From contig JACVTC010000175.1 of the NCBI GenBank assembly GCA_016946835.1, positions 255,001-316,198 on the forward strand: 61,198 bases of DNA. The letters are read 5' to 3'. This stretch comes from Neocallimastix lanati (nom. inval.). Its lineage: Eukaryota; Neocallimastigomycota; Neocallimastigomycetes; Neocallimastigales; Neocallimastigaceae. Positions within the stretch are counted from its first letter, which is position 1. Each line of letters begins with the position of its first letter. The notes under the pieces were generated by a model. The model did no database searches. It was given only the letters and a program-made list of their open reading frames with translations, and was not told the DNA's origin. Position numbers and translations under genes: made by a program. Below are positions 22,441 through 35,028 of this stretch, piece after piece.

Positions 22441-23008
22441 TTAAAACTTCCAATAATTAAAATTTATAGATAATATTCTAAATAAATAAAAGTAATTATA
22501 AGAGATTTTTAGTTATTCAAAAATAGAAAAAAAATTATAAAACTTTAAAAATTTACCATGTTAAATGGAATTTTGGTTATAAAAGAATTTAATGATATGA
22601 TTATCTACCAAATGAAAAGAGAAAAAATTTAAATATACATATATTTATACTTCTTTTTTTTTTATGAAGCTTGAACGTAATCTTTTAAGTTAATATAGAT
22701 ATAAATAAAAAAAAAAAGAATATATGACATTATAATATTCATTATTTCTAATTCAAAAAAGAGCATGTAAATAAAAAAATATTATTATTAAATTAAATAA
22801 TTAAAAAAATATTGACTTTGTTAAATCAAAAAAAAAAAAAAAAAATGATATTAAAAAATTATTGCAAAAGTTAACATAAAAATAATTGTTCCTTTTAATT
22901 TATAATAATTATTATTAAGTTTTATTAAATGTTATTAATAAACATTATTAATAAACTTAATTAATATTAATCATTAATTATAAATTATTATAATTATATT
23001 AATATATT
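22441..23008. other. AT-rich DNA, nothing recognised
   Basis: Simple AT sequence between LINE debris and the 2.4 kb inverted-repeat element. Confidence 0.5.
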
Positions 23009-24874
23009 ACTGTCATTGTGTTACTCAAGTTCGTAGAATACAAAAATACAAATATATACTATTTTAAAAATTATAATAATTATTAGAATTTTTAAAAAAA
23101 AATTAAAAAAAAAATTGTAATAAAAAATTAAAAAAATTGTCAAAATTCGAAAATTTTATTTATTAAATTAAAAAAAAATTTTTTTTTTTTGTTAAAATTA
23201 AGCTTTATTAAAAATAAACTAATTTGGATTTTATTGCCGTTTTATTAATATATTTTATGAATTGATAAAAATAATAATTAATAAAAATAATTTTATAAAA
23301 ACATTCTATATTTATTTTTAGTACGAATACATGCTTTAATATTTATACAATGGGACTTATACATAATTTATATATTATATGCTTAAATACTTTTGAAGCC
23401 TATTTTATATATATTTTACAAATTATATCATTCCCTGTTAAACCTAGTCATTTTGAAGGAATAATTTGGTTTATAGGTGAATATATGTATTTTATTATAC
23501 ATTTATTGACTAATATTAAACTTTAATAATCATAAGAAGTTATAAACTTTTTTTTTTTTTTAATTTCCTCAAATATTATAAATTATATTTCTCATCTTCA
23601 ATGTAGACCAATATTACAATTTTTACCTAAAATTGTCCTAATGATAACTATTATCATAATTTAAGTTTACAATTTATTTAACTTGATATAATATTGTGAC
23701 TGGCAAATGATTCATCTTTCAAAGAAACGCTTTTGAGAATCATTGAAACTCTTAATTTCTTAAAAATCAAACATTACATTTGAGTTTTATAATTATGTAA
23801 ATTTTATTAATATATATATATATATATATTTTTTTATTTTTTTTTTTTTTTTTTGATAATATCTGTAAAATGTGGCTTAAATATTAATATATATAATATG
23901 CTACAATACATTTAAAGTTTATTTTATTGATATTCCATATATTATAATAAATAAATTATTTATTGATTATTCCAATTAATCCAAATTAATCAAGATTATA
24001 AATTGTTAATATTATAACAATTATTATTATTATTATTATTTACTTTTATTTATTATAACTATTAATGATTATATTTATTATAAACAATATTGATAAGGTT
24101 CAGTTAAGAAATTAACTTTATACACTTAAAGAGAGGTTTTAAGTATAGTTTTCTTTTAAGATCTTTTTATTTATTTATTATATATTTATGAACTATTTAG
24201 CTCCCTGAGCAATTATACATTTTTTTTGTACTATTTATACTTTATCTTAATTATAAATTTTATATTATTATAACATATGATTTTTACTATGAAATATATA
24301 AATTATATTAAGGAGTAAATATCAGGTGTTATAATAATATTCTCTAATAAAATTCCTATTCTTAATAAATGTTATAAAATTACTATTTTTCTATATGAAC
24401 TATAATAAAATATTTCCTAAACTCTAATTAATATATTTTTCCTATTTACTATTTATCTATTTGTTTTACATTAATTTCTTACATTTTGTATTCATTAATT
24501 TCATTTAATACGTAATTATTATTTACATTTATATTTTATAATTATTTTATGATATTTTTACATATTTTCTTATTTTATTATCATTTCATATCAATATGCT
24601 AATCATTTATTTTTATATTATTATAAATCTTATTATCAAATTTGCTTTTTATTTATAAATAGCTCATTTAATATTTAAAAAAAAAATTCATATATATATA
24701 TATTTTATATAAATAAAAACTTAATGGAATTTACCTTTTATCCTATTTTAACCTTTGATTCTATATTCATCAGTAATGGTAAACCATATGATTTCATGCA
24801 ACTAAACTAATAAATATAAACTTTCTTTTTATATTGAAATTAATAAAACTCTAAATACAGATAATATTAAATAA

Positions 24875-24905
<31 letters not shown>

Positions 24906-25389
24906 TTTAATACTAATAATAATGATAATAATAACTTTGTTCCTTTTAATTAATTATTTATGGAGATATTATTTATAATGTATTGTATTAAAGTTATTAG
25001 ATTTTAAATATATAAATAAAATAAAACTATTGGTAGATTAGATTAATAATAAGGAAAATTTTAAAGAATTAATTACAATGAAATACTTATTTTTATATAT
25101 TCAATTCATTTTAAATTAATTTATAACTGATTTATGAGATACTCTATAAATATAAATATAAATATAAATATAAAATGTTAATATATAAAATTATATTTAA
25201 CATAAAAAAATAGTCTAAAATAAATTTTGTTTGAAGAAAAATTATTTTATATTTTGACAATTTTTTTAATTTTTTATTACAATTTTTTTTTTAATTTTTT
25301 TTTTAAAAATTCTAATAATTATTATAATTTTTAAAATAGTATATATTTGTATTTTTGTATTCTACGAACTTGAGTAACACAATGACAGT
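23009..25389. mobile_element. 2.38 kb element with 138-bp terminal inverted repeats, no transposase
   Basis: Left repeat 23009-23146 and right repeat 25251-25389 are reverse complements over about 138 bp, with apparently one A-run difference. They start ACTGTCATTGTGTTACTC. Both ends are flanked by AATATATT (23001-23008 and 25390-25397), which could be an 8-bp target duplication. It is a palindrome, so it might equally be part of the repeats. The interior is AT-rich and encodes no transposase-like protein. The only small open frame of note is at 23350-23526. It is likely a non-autonomous DNA transposon; an 8-bp duplication would suit hAT-type elements, although those usually have short inverted repeats. 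Confidence 0.8.
23350..23526 (+). CDS. Possible 58-residue hydrophobic ORF inside the TIR element
   Basis: ATG-to-TAA frame beginning MGLIHNLYIICLNTFEAY and including FPVKPSHFEGIIW. It is more GC-rich than its surroundings and rich in aromatic and aliphatic residues. It matches no family I know. It could be a chance frame or an exon remnant. Confidence 0.15.
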   Translation: MGLIHNLYIICLNTFEAYFIYILQIISFPVKPSHFEGIIWFIGEYMYFIIHLLTNIKL

Positions 25390-25768
25390 AATATATTAAT
25401 AATAAATTTATTTTATTATTCAATAAGCTTTATAATTGAATTTTATTTCCGTAATTAATAAAGTATAATTAATAATTTTTTTCTATAATTTATTGAAAAT
25501 AAAATATAAAGTTTATTAATTTCAATAATTTAAAGAGGTATAACTATATAAATGGAAAATTAGAAAATTATTTTCTTAATAGTTTCAAATGTTACTGAAT
25601 GTTAAGTTATAAAAAAAAAAAACGAAAGAGAAATTGTTTCCAAAAGAATAAAAGAGTTTAAGGAGGATTAATAGAGAGCCAATGATTTTGAATCGATATT
25701 GTTAATAATAAAAAGCGAGTTATAAAAAAAAATTAAATAAAGGTGTTTTGTATTAATAGTACCTAAAG

Positions 25769-25810
<42 letters not shown>

Positions 25811-26175
25811 AAAATGGAAAAAAGAATAATAAAAGATTTAAATATAATAGAAAATAAGATTATTTAATATTATTATTTACGAATAATATTATTTTCGAAT
25901 AATATTAAATATTACTTTATTAATATAAAAAATTTAAAAAATAATAACTAACCTTTTTTTAACAGTAATATTAATAACTATAAATTTGGTAATAATATAA
26001 AATAAAAAAAAATTGACTAAATATTTAATATATATATATATATTTAGTACAAATTAAAAGTCAATAATATATATATATACATAAAATTAAGTGACTAAGT
26101 ATTTATTATAAAATAATTACTTTATTTATTTATTAAAAAGTAATTAATTATTACACTCTTATTCTTTTTATTTAT

Positions 26176-26270
26176 TTATAATCATTTATAATCATTTATA
26201 ATCATTTATAATCATTTATATTCATTTATATTCATTTATATTCATTTATATTCATTTATATTCATTTATT
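26176..26270. repeat. 11-bp minisatellite, two variants in blocks
   Basis: Four or so units of TATAATCATTT are followed by about five of TATATTCATTT. The single-base variant (A/T) changes once along the array, i.e. homogenised blocks. Confidence 0.85.
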
Positions 26271-26448
26271 CTTTTGTATTCATCTACTTATTTTCTAATA
26301 TTAAATTTTTGTTTATTATTATATTATTTTTGTCTTATAAAAATATTATAAAAATAAGTTATTATTCATTAACTATATTAGAATAAAAAATATAGAATAT
26401 TAAACTTAATTTCTAACAGTATTTGATATATAAAATAAGTTTTTTTTT

Positions 26449-26556
26449 AGTACAAATTAAAAATATTATTATAAATTCTTAATTTTTTTTAGTACAAATT
26501 AAAAATATTATTATAAATTCTTAATTTTTTTTAATACAAATTAAAAATATTATTAT
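26449..26556. repeat. 42-bp tandem repeat, ~2.6 copies
   Basis: The unit contains AGTACAAATTAAAAATATTA and then TTATAAATTCTTAA plus a T run. Copies start at 26449, 26491 and 26533; the last is truncated and has AATAC instead of AGTAC. Confidence 0.8.
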
Positions 26557-26674
26557 TACTGTTTTTTTTTTTTTTTTTTTTTTGTAATAAAATATTCATA
26601 CGAATAATTATAAAAATTTATTAATTTTTTTTATATTGTTACAATTAAACAAAAAAGTATATAAAATTGCTTTT

Positions 26675-26718
26675 ATAAAAATAATTTTTCGAAAGATATT
26701 TCGAAAAATTATTTTTAT
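26675..26718. repeat. Perfect 20-bp stem, 4-nt loop hairpin
   Basis: ATAAAAATAATTTTTCGAAA (26675-26694), loop GATA, then the exact reverse complement (26699-26718). No neighbouring gene within 1.6 kb explains it. Confidence 0.85.
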
Positions 26719-28389
26719 ATTTTTAATTTATTTTATATTATATAATGATTATTCATAATTAATCATTTATTATATTAATTATAATTATTAATTAAAAAAA
26801 ATTCACTTTATCTTGGAAATTAATATTTATTATATCGATATTTTTTTTCAATTTTAATATAGTATATTTATTACCTGATCAAACCTACTCCTGGTTAAAT
26901 TATTTAAAATTTTTTATTTTATTTTTTTAAGAAAATAAAAATTATTCCTAACTAAATTATTATTAGTAAAAAATTATTCATAATTAAATTATATAGATGT
27001 CAGTTAAAATAATTTATTAAATATATTTAAAATTAAAAAAAAAATATTAATAATTCTATTTATTATTATTATTTCGTATATACAAATTAAAAAAAAATAT
27101 ATTTTAGGATTTTATATATATATTTATATTTAATTTTTTTTATTTATTTTTTATTTTATTTAATATAATTTTGAATATATTTTATTTTATTTTAATATAT
27201 TTTTATCCGCAAATATTCCAAAATTATACGTAAAAATTATTCATAATGAGAATAATATATATATTTTATTAATGTATATAAGAAAATAGAAAAAAAAAAA
27301 AGAAATTAAAATTAAATAAAATATTATTAAAATTAAAATTAAAATTAAATTAAATAAAATGCCTCACTTCTTTTTAATTAATGAATAAATTCTATTAATT
27401 AAGGTTCATATAAATTTTTTTTTTTGTATAATTTTGATATCTTTAATATAATAAAAAAAATGAACAAAAATAAATTAAATACTGTCATACTCAATTTTTA
27501 CCTATTAAGTTAAAATTTTATATATTAATTATATACTTTAATTAAAAATTGTTGTTGTACAAATTATTAAATTTTCTTACTCATTTTTTTTTTTTTTTTA
27601 AAATTAAAAAATAATAACAAATTAAAAATTATAAAATAATTAAAAAAAAAAAAAGATAATTTTTAAAGTTTTTATTATAATTTTAACTTTGAAAGATAAA
27701 AAAAAAAAAAAAAAAGGAAAATTAATAATTTATGAGAAATATAAATATTTTTAATAATAAAATTTTTAATATTTATTTTTTTTTTTATTTCATTTCATTT
27801 CATTTTATTTTATTCAATATATTTCAAATATTTATTTTATTTTTTTTGTATTAAAATAAATATATATGTTTTTTTTTTTTTATATTTTATAATTTATTTT
27901 ATAAATATTTATATTAAAAAAAAAAAACCTTTTCATAAGGTTTATTTTAAATCTTTATAATTATTATTAGGTTATAATAATTAGTAAGATTAATAATATT
28001 TATAGCATGATAATTTTTTTTTCCATTAACCAATGAAATTTATTTCAAATGTGTAATGTGTATAAATAAAGAAGAATTTTTCCTAAATTTCTTTTTTTTT
28101 TCAATTTTTTAAAATTCAGGAAATTATTTTTTTTATTTAATTAAAAATAATACCAATATTTGACATATTGTTGTAATTAATTAAATAAAAAATTATATAA
28201 ATATAAATTTTAAAGTGTTGAAAAGTTTATCTTAAAATTTTAAAAACATTTCTTGTAATATATTAAAAAAAAATAAAAGAAATAAAATAAAATTTCTTTG
28301 CCTTTTTTTTTCATTTATTTGGATAATATTGTATAATAATATAAATTTAAAAAAAAAGATTATATATCCAAAAAAAAAAAATAATTAAA

Positions 28390-29553
28390 ATGAAAACCAC
28401 TATTGCTTTTGTAACTTTTTCTGCTTTAGCCACTAAGGTTTTTGCAACTTGTTTCTCGGAAAAATTAGGTTATCCATGTTGTGTAAATAACAGCCAAGTT
28501 ATTTACACTGATAGTGATGGAAAATGGGGAATGCAAGATGGTGACTGGTGTGGTTTAGGTGGAAAACCATCAGGTAATTGTTTCTCTGTTAAGTTTGGTT
28601 GGTCTTGTTGTTCTGGTAACAACAAAGAAGTTGTCTACACCGATAAAGATGGTAAATGGGGTGTTGAAAATGGTGGTTGGTGTGGTATTGGTGGAAATGG
28701 AACACCAACTACTAAAGTGGTCCCTACTACTGCTAAATCTCAACCAACTTATCCATATATGCTTAAGAATGATCCAGTTAAGTCTAGTGGTTGTGGAAAG
28801 AATCCAAGTCTTCCAAAGAATGGTTCCTTCGATTTCAATTCCAGTGCTGGTAGACGTAAGGTATTTGTTGATGTTCCAGATAACTATGATAACAGCAAGC
28901 CTTACAGATTAATCTTTGGTATGATGTGTATGGGAGGTTCAGCTAGTAATGTTCATAATGAAAATTACTATGGTTTAAGACCATTAGATACTGGTAAAAC
29001 TACTATTTTTGTTGCTCCAGAAGGTAATGGTCAAATGCTTCCATGGGGTCAAGCTGATTATAAATTATTTGATGAACTTCTTGCAAAATTAAAGAGTGAA
29101 TACTGTATTGATGTTTCTCGTGTCTTCTCTACTGGTTTCAGTTATGGTGCTATGTTTACTAACGGTCTTTCATGGGATCACCAAAAGGATCTTCGTGCTG
29201 TTGCTGTTTATGAAACTGCTGAACGTAATATCTGGCTTCCAAAGAATACCGGTTTACCAATTGGTTGGATGGGTGTTCTTGGTTTTGATGATACGACTTG
29301 TACTCCAGAAATGGGTAGAAATGCTCGTGATATTATTCTTAAAAATAACTACAAGAAAGGTGCTTCTAATGAAAGAGCTCAAGAAGCTAACAGAGGTGGT
29401 GCTCATTTATGTTATGATTACAAGAATGTTGATGAAAACTTCCCAGTTCGTTGGTGTACTCAATCTGGTGGTCACATGTGGGATCACAAGGACCCAGGTC
29501 AATGGCAATCATGGGTTCCAAAAGCCACTTGGGAATTCTTTGCTCAATTTTAA
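28390..29553 (+). CDS. Double-dockerin feruloyl esterase-like protein (carbohydrate esterase family 1), secreted
   Basis: Probably releases ferulic-type acids from arabinoxylan as a cellulosome component. The single-exon gene gives 387 residues. Residues 1-19 are a signal peptide ([14 protein letters not shown]). Two fungal dockerin (CBM10-type) domains follow: ~21-57 with Cys21, Cys30, Cys31, Cys54, and ~64-101 with Cys64, Cys73, Cys74, Cys98. Each has the DGKWG...WCG(L/I)G pattern. A Thr/Pro-rich linker runs ~102-130. The alpha/beta-hydrolase domain (~133-387) has the nucleophile Ser251 in GFSYG, a likely Asp300/301 in LGFDD and His362 in GGHMWDH. All triad candidates are present and the frame is intact, so the enzyme should be active. 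Family 1 also includes acetylxylan esterases and depolymerase-like members, so substrate is inferred. Codon use is markedly less AT-biased than the flanks. Confidence 0.92.
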   Translation: MKTTIAFVTFSALATKVFATCFSEKLGYPCCVNNSQVIYTDSDGKWGMQDGDWCGLGGKPSGNCFSVKFGWSCCSGNNKEVVYTDKDGKWGVENGGWCGIGGNGTPTTKVVPTTAKSQPTYPYMLKNDPVKSSGCGKNPSLPKNGSFDFNSSAGRRKVFVDVPDNYDNSKPYRLIFGMMCMGGSASNVHNENYYGLRPLDTGKTTIFVAPEGNGQMLPWGQADYKLFDELLAKLKSEYCIDVSRVFSTGFSYGAMFTNGLSWDHQKDLRAVAVYETAERNIWLPKNTGLPIGWMGVLGFDDTTCTPEMGRNARDIILKNNYKKGASNERAQEANRGGAHLCYDYKNVDENFPVRWCTQSGGHMWDHKDPGQWQSWVPKATWEFFAQF

Positions 29554-30188
29554 GAGGAATTTAATCTATGTTTTTTTATATTTTTATAATAAAAAAAAAG
29601 TAATACTTTAAGTTAACAATCCATCCTCAAACAAAAAAAATTTTACATATTATAAGATATTGACTATTAATATTAGTAAAATACAAAAATAAGTAAATTT
29701 TATATATAATGAAAAAAATTGAAAAAAAAAATGAAAAAAGAAGTATATTTAGTAAATTTTACTAATAAAAATTTACTAATTAAAAGTAAAAAAAAATATA
29801 ATGTAAAAAAATAATAAGTAATGTAAAATTATTTTAAAGAGTAAAATACAAATCCTATAAAAAAAAAAAAAAAAAAAAAAAATTTAATTAAAAAATAAAA
29901 TTTGTAAACTTCATTTTAAAAATTTTTCGAAGTATATAAATTTATATATTATTATTATTAAATATAATATAGTTTATTTTGATATTATAATATTTTTTTT
30001 ATAAACATATAAATTTTCATTTTAAAAAAGCAAAACTAAAATAAAATATTTGGAAATTATAAAAAAAAATAATGGAAACAAAAAATCCTAATATATGGTA
30101 TATATAGATAAATAAATATGTTTATTTTTATTTTATTTTATTTTTATTAAAACTTTATTCTTTTATAATACTTTATTATTTATTTTAT
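29554..30188. other. 3' flank of the esterase gene, nothing recognised
   Basis: AT-rich with A runs (29860-29881). A polyadenylation signal cannot be told apart from background. Confidence 0.5.
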
Positions 30189-30199
30189 TTATTTTATTC

Positions 30200-30781
30200 C
30201 ATTGGATTTTTAAATGCGATACTCTTGCATCTTTTAGATGGAGTTCTTTAAATTTCATCGATGATCTCTATGTTTTATTCTCTAGGAAGATTAGAGCGTT
30301 TAATCCTCTTTCTTCCTATGACTCTATTTCTGATTTTGAAGATTATATCAATCATTATATATACTTGTTCCTTCTTGGTGGGACTTTAGTTTTAAATGAG
30401 CTACATTTCGATAGAGGGGAACAGAGACAATTAATGAACTACTTTTCAAAAAGTTCATCTGAGTCACCTGTTCCAAAAATTGTGGGCTTGGCGGAATTCT
30501 TAACAAGGGCAATACCTATCATGAGTAGTTCGTTTGAGCTATTATTTGATAGGTATTCCAAATTACCAAACTTAACCAAGAGTGTCGACGTTGTACTGAT
30601 AAGACATAATGATAATACAAGATCATCATCTATTTCTACGAAGAGTGAATCTCGCCTTAGTAGTTCAATAAATGACGAATCCGGGGAGAGTTTAGTGGAC
30701 ACCATTCTATCTATTTTAAAGATGTTACTTCTAGGTTTTATTTCTTTTTTATTTGTTAGGAAGGGAAAAATTCCCGCATAG
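30200..30781 (+). pseudogene. LINE C-terminal domain fragment with hydrophobic tail
   Basis: A continuous frame without stops from the insertion border to TAG at 30779-30781. It carries FNPLSSYDS, FLLGGTLVLN, PVPKIVGLAEFL, SVDVVLIRH and a Ser-rich spacer. The C-terminal segment TILSILKMLLLGFISFLFV followed by RKGKIPA looks like a membrane helix with basic flank. The N-terminal part is missing by 5' truncation. The internal ATG at 30365 is not a genuine start. Confidence 0.7.
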
Positions 30782-30930
30782 TACAACTTGACGAAATACA
30801 TAGTACTTTTGAGCTTTTTTATTTTTTATTTTTTTATTTCAAATGTACTTTTCACCTACATGTATTTTTTTTTATAATAAAATTAATGAAGTTATGGAAG
30901 TGTATTCTCTTCCCTGTCTAAAAAAAAAAA
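30200..30930 (+). mobile_element. LINE copy H: 5'-truncated insertion with 11-bp target duplication
   Basis: Starts abruptly inside the zinc knuckle (HWIFKC) and runs to a poly(A) tail at about 30919-30930. TTATTTTATTC occurs directly before the element (30189-30199) and directly after the tail (30932-30942), fitting a target-site duplication. The sequence after it (30935-30965) is the reverse complement of a unit of the 51-bp minisatellite at 44 kb. The insertion therefore appears to have landed in a relative of that repeat. Confidence 0.8.
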
Positions 30931-31028
30931 ATTATTTTATTCAATCTGTACTTTATATTTAAATTTCAGTGATATATATATTATATATTATTTTATTAAA
31001 CTTGTATTTTATATTTTCTTTAAAATTC

Positions 31029-31122
31029 GTATTCTAGTTTCCTTTATCCTTAGTTCAATTCATTACTACATACCTTTACTAAGATCTAATAAAATGAATA
31101 CTAAAAAAGTTCAAATTATGGC

Positions 31123-31165
<43 letters not shown>

Positions 31166-33266
31166 AAAAAGTGCAGACTACTTTTAATAGAGATTTGCTT
31201 TGAAGTTTTAGGTTTAAAAAATAAGACTTCCAATATCACTATTTTTAATATGCCTAAGGAACTATTTATATCTTCCTATAGCTGGTTTTTCCCAAATGAT
31301 ATGGACTGTTTTTCCAGTTCCATGGAGAGTTGATAATAGAAATAGCCTACATCAGGTGTACTAATTAAAGTTTTCTGTAATTCTGATGAGGGCTAAAAAT
31401 AATGAAATGCAATTTGGTATTAATAAATGTTCAAATTTAGTAGTATGAGGGGAAGTTTCAAGATTTCTTAATAATAGTATTCCTACCTTTTATCTTTCAT
31501 GTCAAGAATTATCTCAAACGAATTGTTATACCTACCTAGGTGTACCATTTTCAAATGATTTAGAACTGAAACCAATAATACAGAGAATAAATAATAAAGT
31601 TAGAAAAGCACTTTATTCCATTAAAGAATTTCATAAGAATCCTCATATTTATATTCCTTATAAACGAATGTTATTTTCTACTATAGTAATTTTGGAAATC
31701 AGTTTTTCCAATACAAATTATTTCTCCCTCTTTGGTCAATTTTCCAATATCACCTATTCTATACATTTTATTTGAAATACCGTTATCTAACCTCTACTAA
31801 GATCAAACAAAGAAAGAACGAGAAGTGCACAGACACTAGTTAATTCAGGATTTTACTGGATTGAAGGATTATCTATTGGGAATAGCTTTACATCCCTTTA
31901 TTTTATTATGTTTCTAAAGAACTTAACATTTCTCCTCTATCGATGAAATGTGCGATTCCTCAGGTAAGATGTTTTAAAAAATAGAAAAGTTCGAAATATA
32001 TTAACGTTGTGTTGAAGGCGTCATGCATGTTATAAAGAAAGTTAAATTTTATGGGACAAGTTAGATAAATTTCCCTCGAAAAAAGTAATTGTAAACTTTT
32101 ATTGTGATAGAGATATGGCAAGAAAATCAATCAAGGCTAAGGTTTATAAGAAAAATAAATTTGAGAATTCTAGAAACTACCTAAAGCTCAACTTTAAGTA
32201 TCCTGAATTTAACATTTTGGCTTTCGATGGGTACTTCGTGCCAGATGTGAATATAAATTCGATATTCGTGTTGCCAAAGCTGTCAAAATGATTGAAGACG
32301 ACTGTCCAGAAAGATGTCCTTGATGTTCTAGAAAAAATAGTAATCCTCGAATGGATCATTGGTTTTCTAAATGCTATCTTTTCGGTGAATTTCGAAAGAA
32401 ATATTTTAACGATATTGAATTTCTTTATGAAAAAATTTTTATAATTTCCAAATATAGTCCAATATCAAATAGTAATGTTATTACTGTTATCAAAGATATA
32501 AATAATGTAGAATCAAGTACTGATTTTGAGAATAGTAACGAAGTGTTTAATATTAATTTAATAAAAGTAATATTAGTGATAGTAAAAATAGGAATATTAA
32601 TATTAATGATAGTAGAAATAATAGTATCGTTACTAATAATGTAATAAATAGATCAATTGGTGAAAATCGTATTATTAGTAATTTTCTGAATAATGAGTGT
32701 GTAAATTTATATATGACGTGGTACCCTATTATATAATTTCCTTCCTAGTGGAAGAGATGCATACATTATTGATTTAATTATAAAAAGAAATTGGATGTTT
32801 TTTTTTTAAGAACCAAATTATTTCTGGGGATTATTCTAAAATACCATTCTTGATACTTCTCTTCGGCTCTCTTTTCAGAAATTATGCCTTGGGCTAGTAC
32901 TCGATAAGGGTTGCTATTCCGAAATTATTACTGCAAACTAACTAGGAACGTCAACGCTGAAATATGCAGTAAGACAGTCTAGCAGGTCCAATACCTCTGA
33001 AGGAGAAGACCATAATTTCTTTCAGATAGTCAATTTAAACCCTTATCCATAAGGAAATGAGATTCGTTGCATATAAACTTTTTTCTGAATTTAATTATTC
33101 ACTTTATTTTGAATATTACTTTATATTTCACATTACTATTTTAAATATTATTATGTTCTCATTGGACAAATAATATATATATTTTTATTTATTATGCGTT
33201 TTTTTTTTTTAAAAAAAAAATATTCATGTAATTAATTAATGAATAAATAAATAAAAATTAAAAAAA
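31029..33266 (+). mobile_element. LINE copy I: composite, decayed (post-RT to 3' end)
   Basis: 31029-31290 encodes SFILSS.HYYIPLLRSNK and SNITIFNMPKELFIS with an A-tract expansion at 31122-31162. It is then joined to an RT-thumb segment: QFGINKCSNLVV, YLGVPFSNDLELKPIIQR, HIYIPYKRMLFS. After that come degenerate copies of LNFKYPEFN, EDDCPERCP, MDHWFSKC and the ...AVRQSSRSNT C-terminus of the copy C subfamily. Stops and frameshifts are frequent. The tail is near 33256-33276. Two different subfamily sequences seem to be joined at about 31290. Confidence 0.65.
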
Positions 33267-33922
33267 AAAAAAAAAAATAAGACTTCCAATATAACTATTT
33301 ATGATATCTCTACGGAATTATTTATAACATCCTATGGTTAGTTTTTGTGCTAAAGCTGTAAATAGTGGAAAGAATCTTTATGTATTATTTCTCATTTAGT
33401 CAAAAACATTCCAACCCTTTCACATTACTCAAGGACGAAAAAAAAAAGTACACAGATTAACAATACTCAATAAACTTTTTCAGAGAAATATGGAAGTTTT
33501 ATCGGGAAAAATGTTAATTATACACTTATTCCCGCTGTTAAATCAATTAAAATACAAGAAGCTTAAATTTAGCTTTAAAAATTTTTTTCATCGTCTATCT
33601 CTAAAAATATTAGTAATTTTTTCTTGAATTTTTTTGTTTTTTTGGATTGGATGAATCAAATATGAAATATTTGTTAAAAGTAAATTGGTACCAGAATATT
33701 ACTCAATATGTTGCCCTTGTTGTGGTGAAAGTAAGTAACAGCATACCTTGTTTTACACACAGGATACTTTTATGTCCTAAATTTAAAGAATTTAAGTAAA
33801 CAATTTAATTTGTTGATGAATTTTTTATTAATTTTTCTCTGGATTGTTTAGGAGAAATCAATGAACATCCCTTTCATTATTGAAATTAATAACCAAATTT
33901 TTTAATATTAATGTAAAAAAAA
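33267..33922 (+). mobile_element. LINE copy K: decayed fragment, sister of copy G
   Basis: Begins with the same SN-T-Y-(D)ISTELFI segment as 31200, then SHYSRTKKKSTQINN and the zinc-knuckle region (CCPCCGES-like, frame broken). It ends at an A tract at 33913-33929. The duplicated region of the TerD-like array starts just after it. Confidence 0.6.
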
Positions 33923-34712
33923 AAAAAAAATTAATACAATTTATTTTTATATTTTTTTTTAATAAAAATTATTAAATATTATTATAGTGTATTAATGGTA
34001 TAAAAAAAAAATTTATAATTTAAATTTCTATTATTTCTTTTTATTTTATTTAATTTCTAATTAAGTATTTACATATTATAAAAAGCTTTAAATATATTTA
34101 AAAGTTAAATAAAATAAAATAAAATAAAATAAAATAAAAGAGAATTCTTTCATATGATACTTTTATTTTTTTATTTTTTTTTTTTTAATATAATTATAAT
34201 TATAGTTTTATTTTAATAAAAAATTTTGTAATTATTAATTATAATTAATATCAGAAAGATTTTTTTTTTATTTTTAAATATTCTTTAATTCACTAAAGAA
34301 ATAAAACAAAAAAAAAAATACTTTTTTATGGTTTTGGAAGATTTTTTTTTTTTTTTTTTTTAACAAATAATATAGCAACTAAATCAGATAATTACAAAAT
34401 ATTAAAAAAATATATATAAATTATATTAAATTTGAGTTATTCCATTAGAATATCAATTTTTATTATTAAAAATATAAAAATTTATTAGTTTTATGTGATA
34501 TTTGTTATGTATTGAATTTCCTATAAATTATAAATAATTTATAAAAAATTAAAAAGTTATTTATTCAATTATTAAACAAGAAAATTTATATATTATAATT
34601 TAGGCTTTAATTATTACAAAATATAATAACAAAGCTTTAATATATAAAATAAATTTTTTATGTATACTGATATTATCATTTTTTGTAATAATTAATATGT
34701 AAAGTTTTTTAT

Positions 34713-35028
34713 TACTTTATTATAGTTCATAACACTTAAAATTATTAAAATTAATGTAATTAAGATACTATATAATAATAACATTAATAAAATTAATTAA
34801 TTAATTAATTAAATTAAAATTTTAATTTTAATGAAAGGATTTTTTTTTTAATAATAATTTATTATATATTTAATGAATTAAAATTTCTATACATAAAAGA
34901 ATGTAAAGATAATTTTTTTTAAATTGATTATGGCGATTACCGAAATGGTATGGCAAAGAATCCTATGAGAATCTGGTACGATTAAGGGAGAGACTGGAAG
35001 CCTGTCCTTCCCTCTCGTTAATTCCAGT

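Larger units (their letters stand above)
25398..28389. other. Intergenic region with tandem repeats and hairpins; 5' flank of the esterase gene
   Basis: No gene is seen over 3 kb. The last ~150 bp before 28390 should hold the esterase promoter and a very A-rich leader (A runs directly before the ATG). The structured repeats are listed separately. Confidence 0.5.

Noticed and set aside
26176-26556. CRISPR-like array
   Set aside because: Units are 11 and 42 bp without unique spacers; the context is eukaryotic. They are ordinary minisatellites.
28559-29611. Two plus-strand frames overlapping the esterase
   Set aside because: Out-of-frame shadows of the intact dockerin-esterase reading frame, which carries the signal peptide, dockerins and catalytic motifs.
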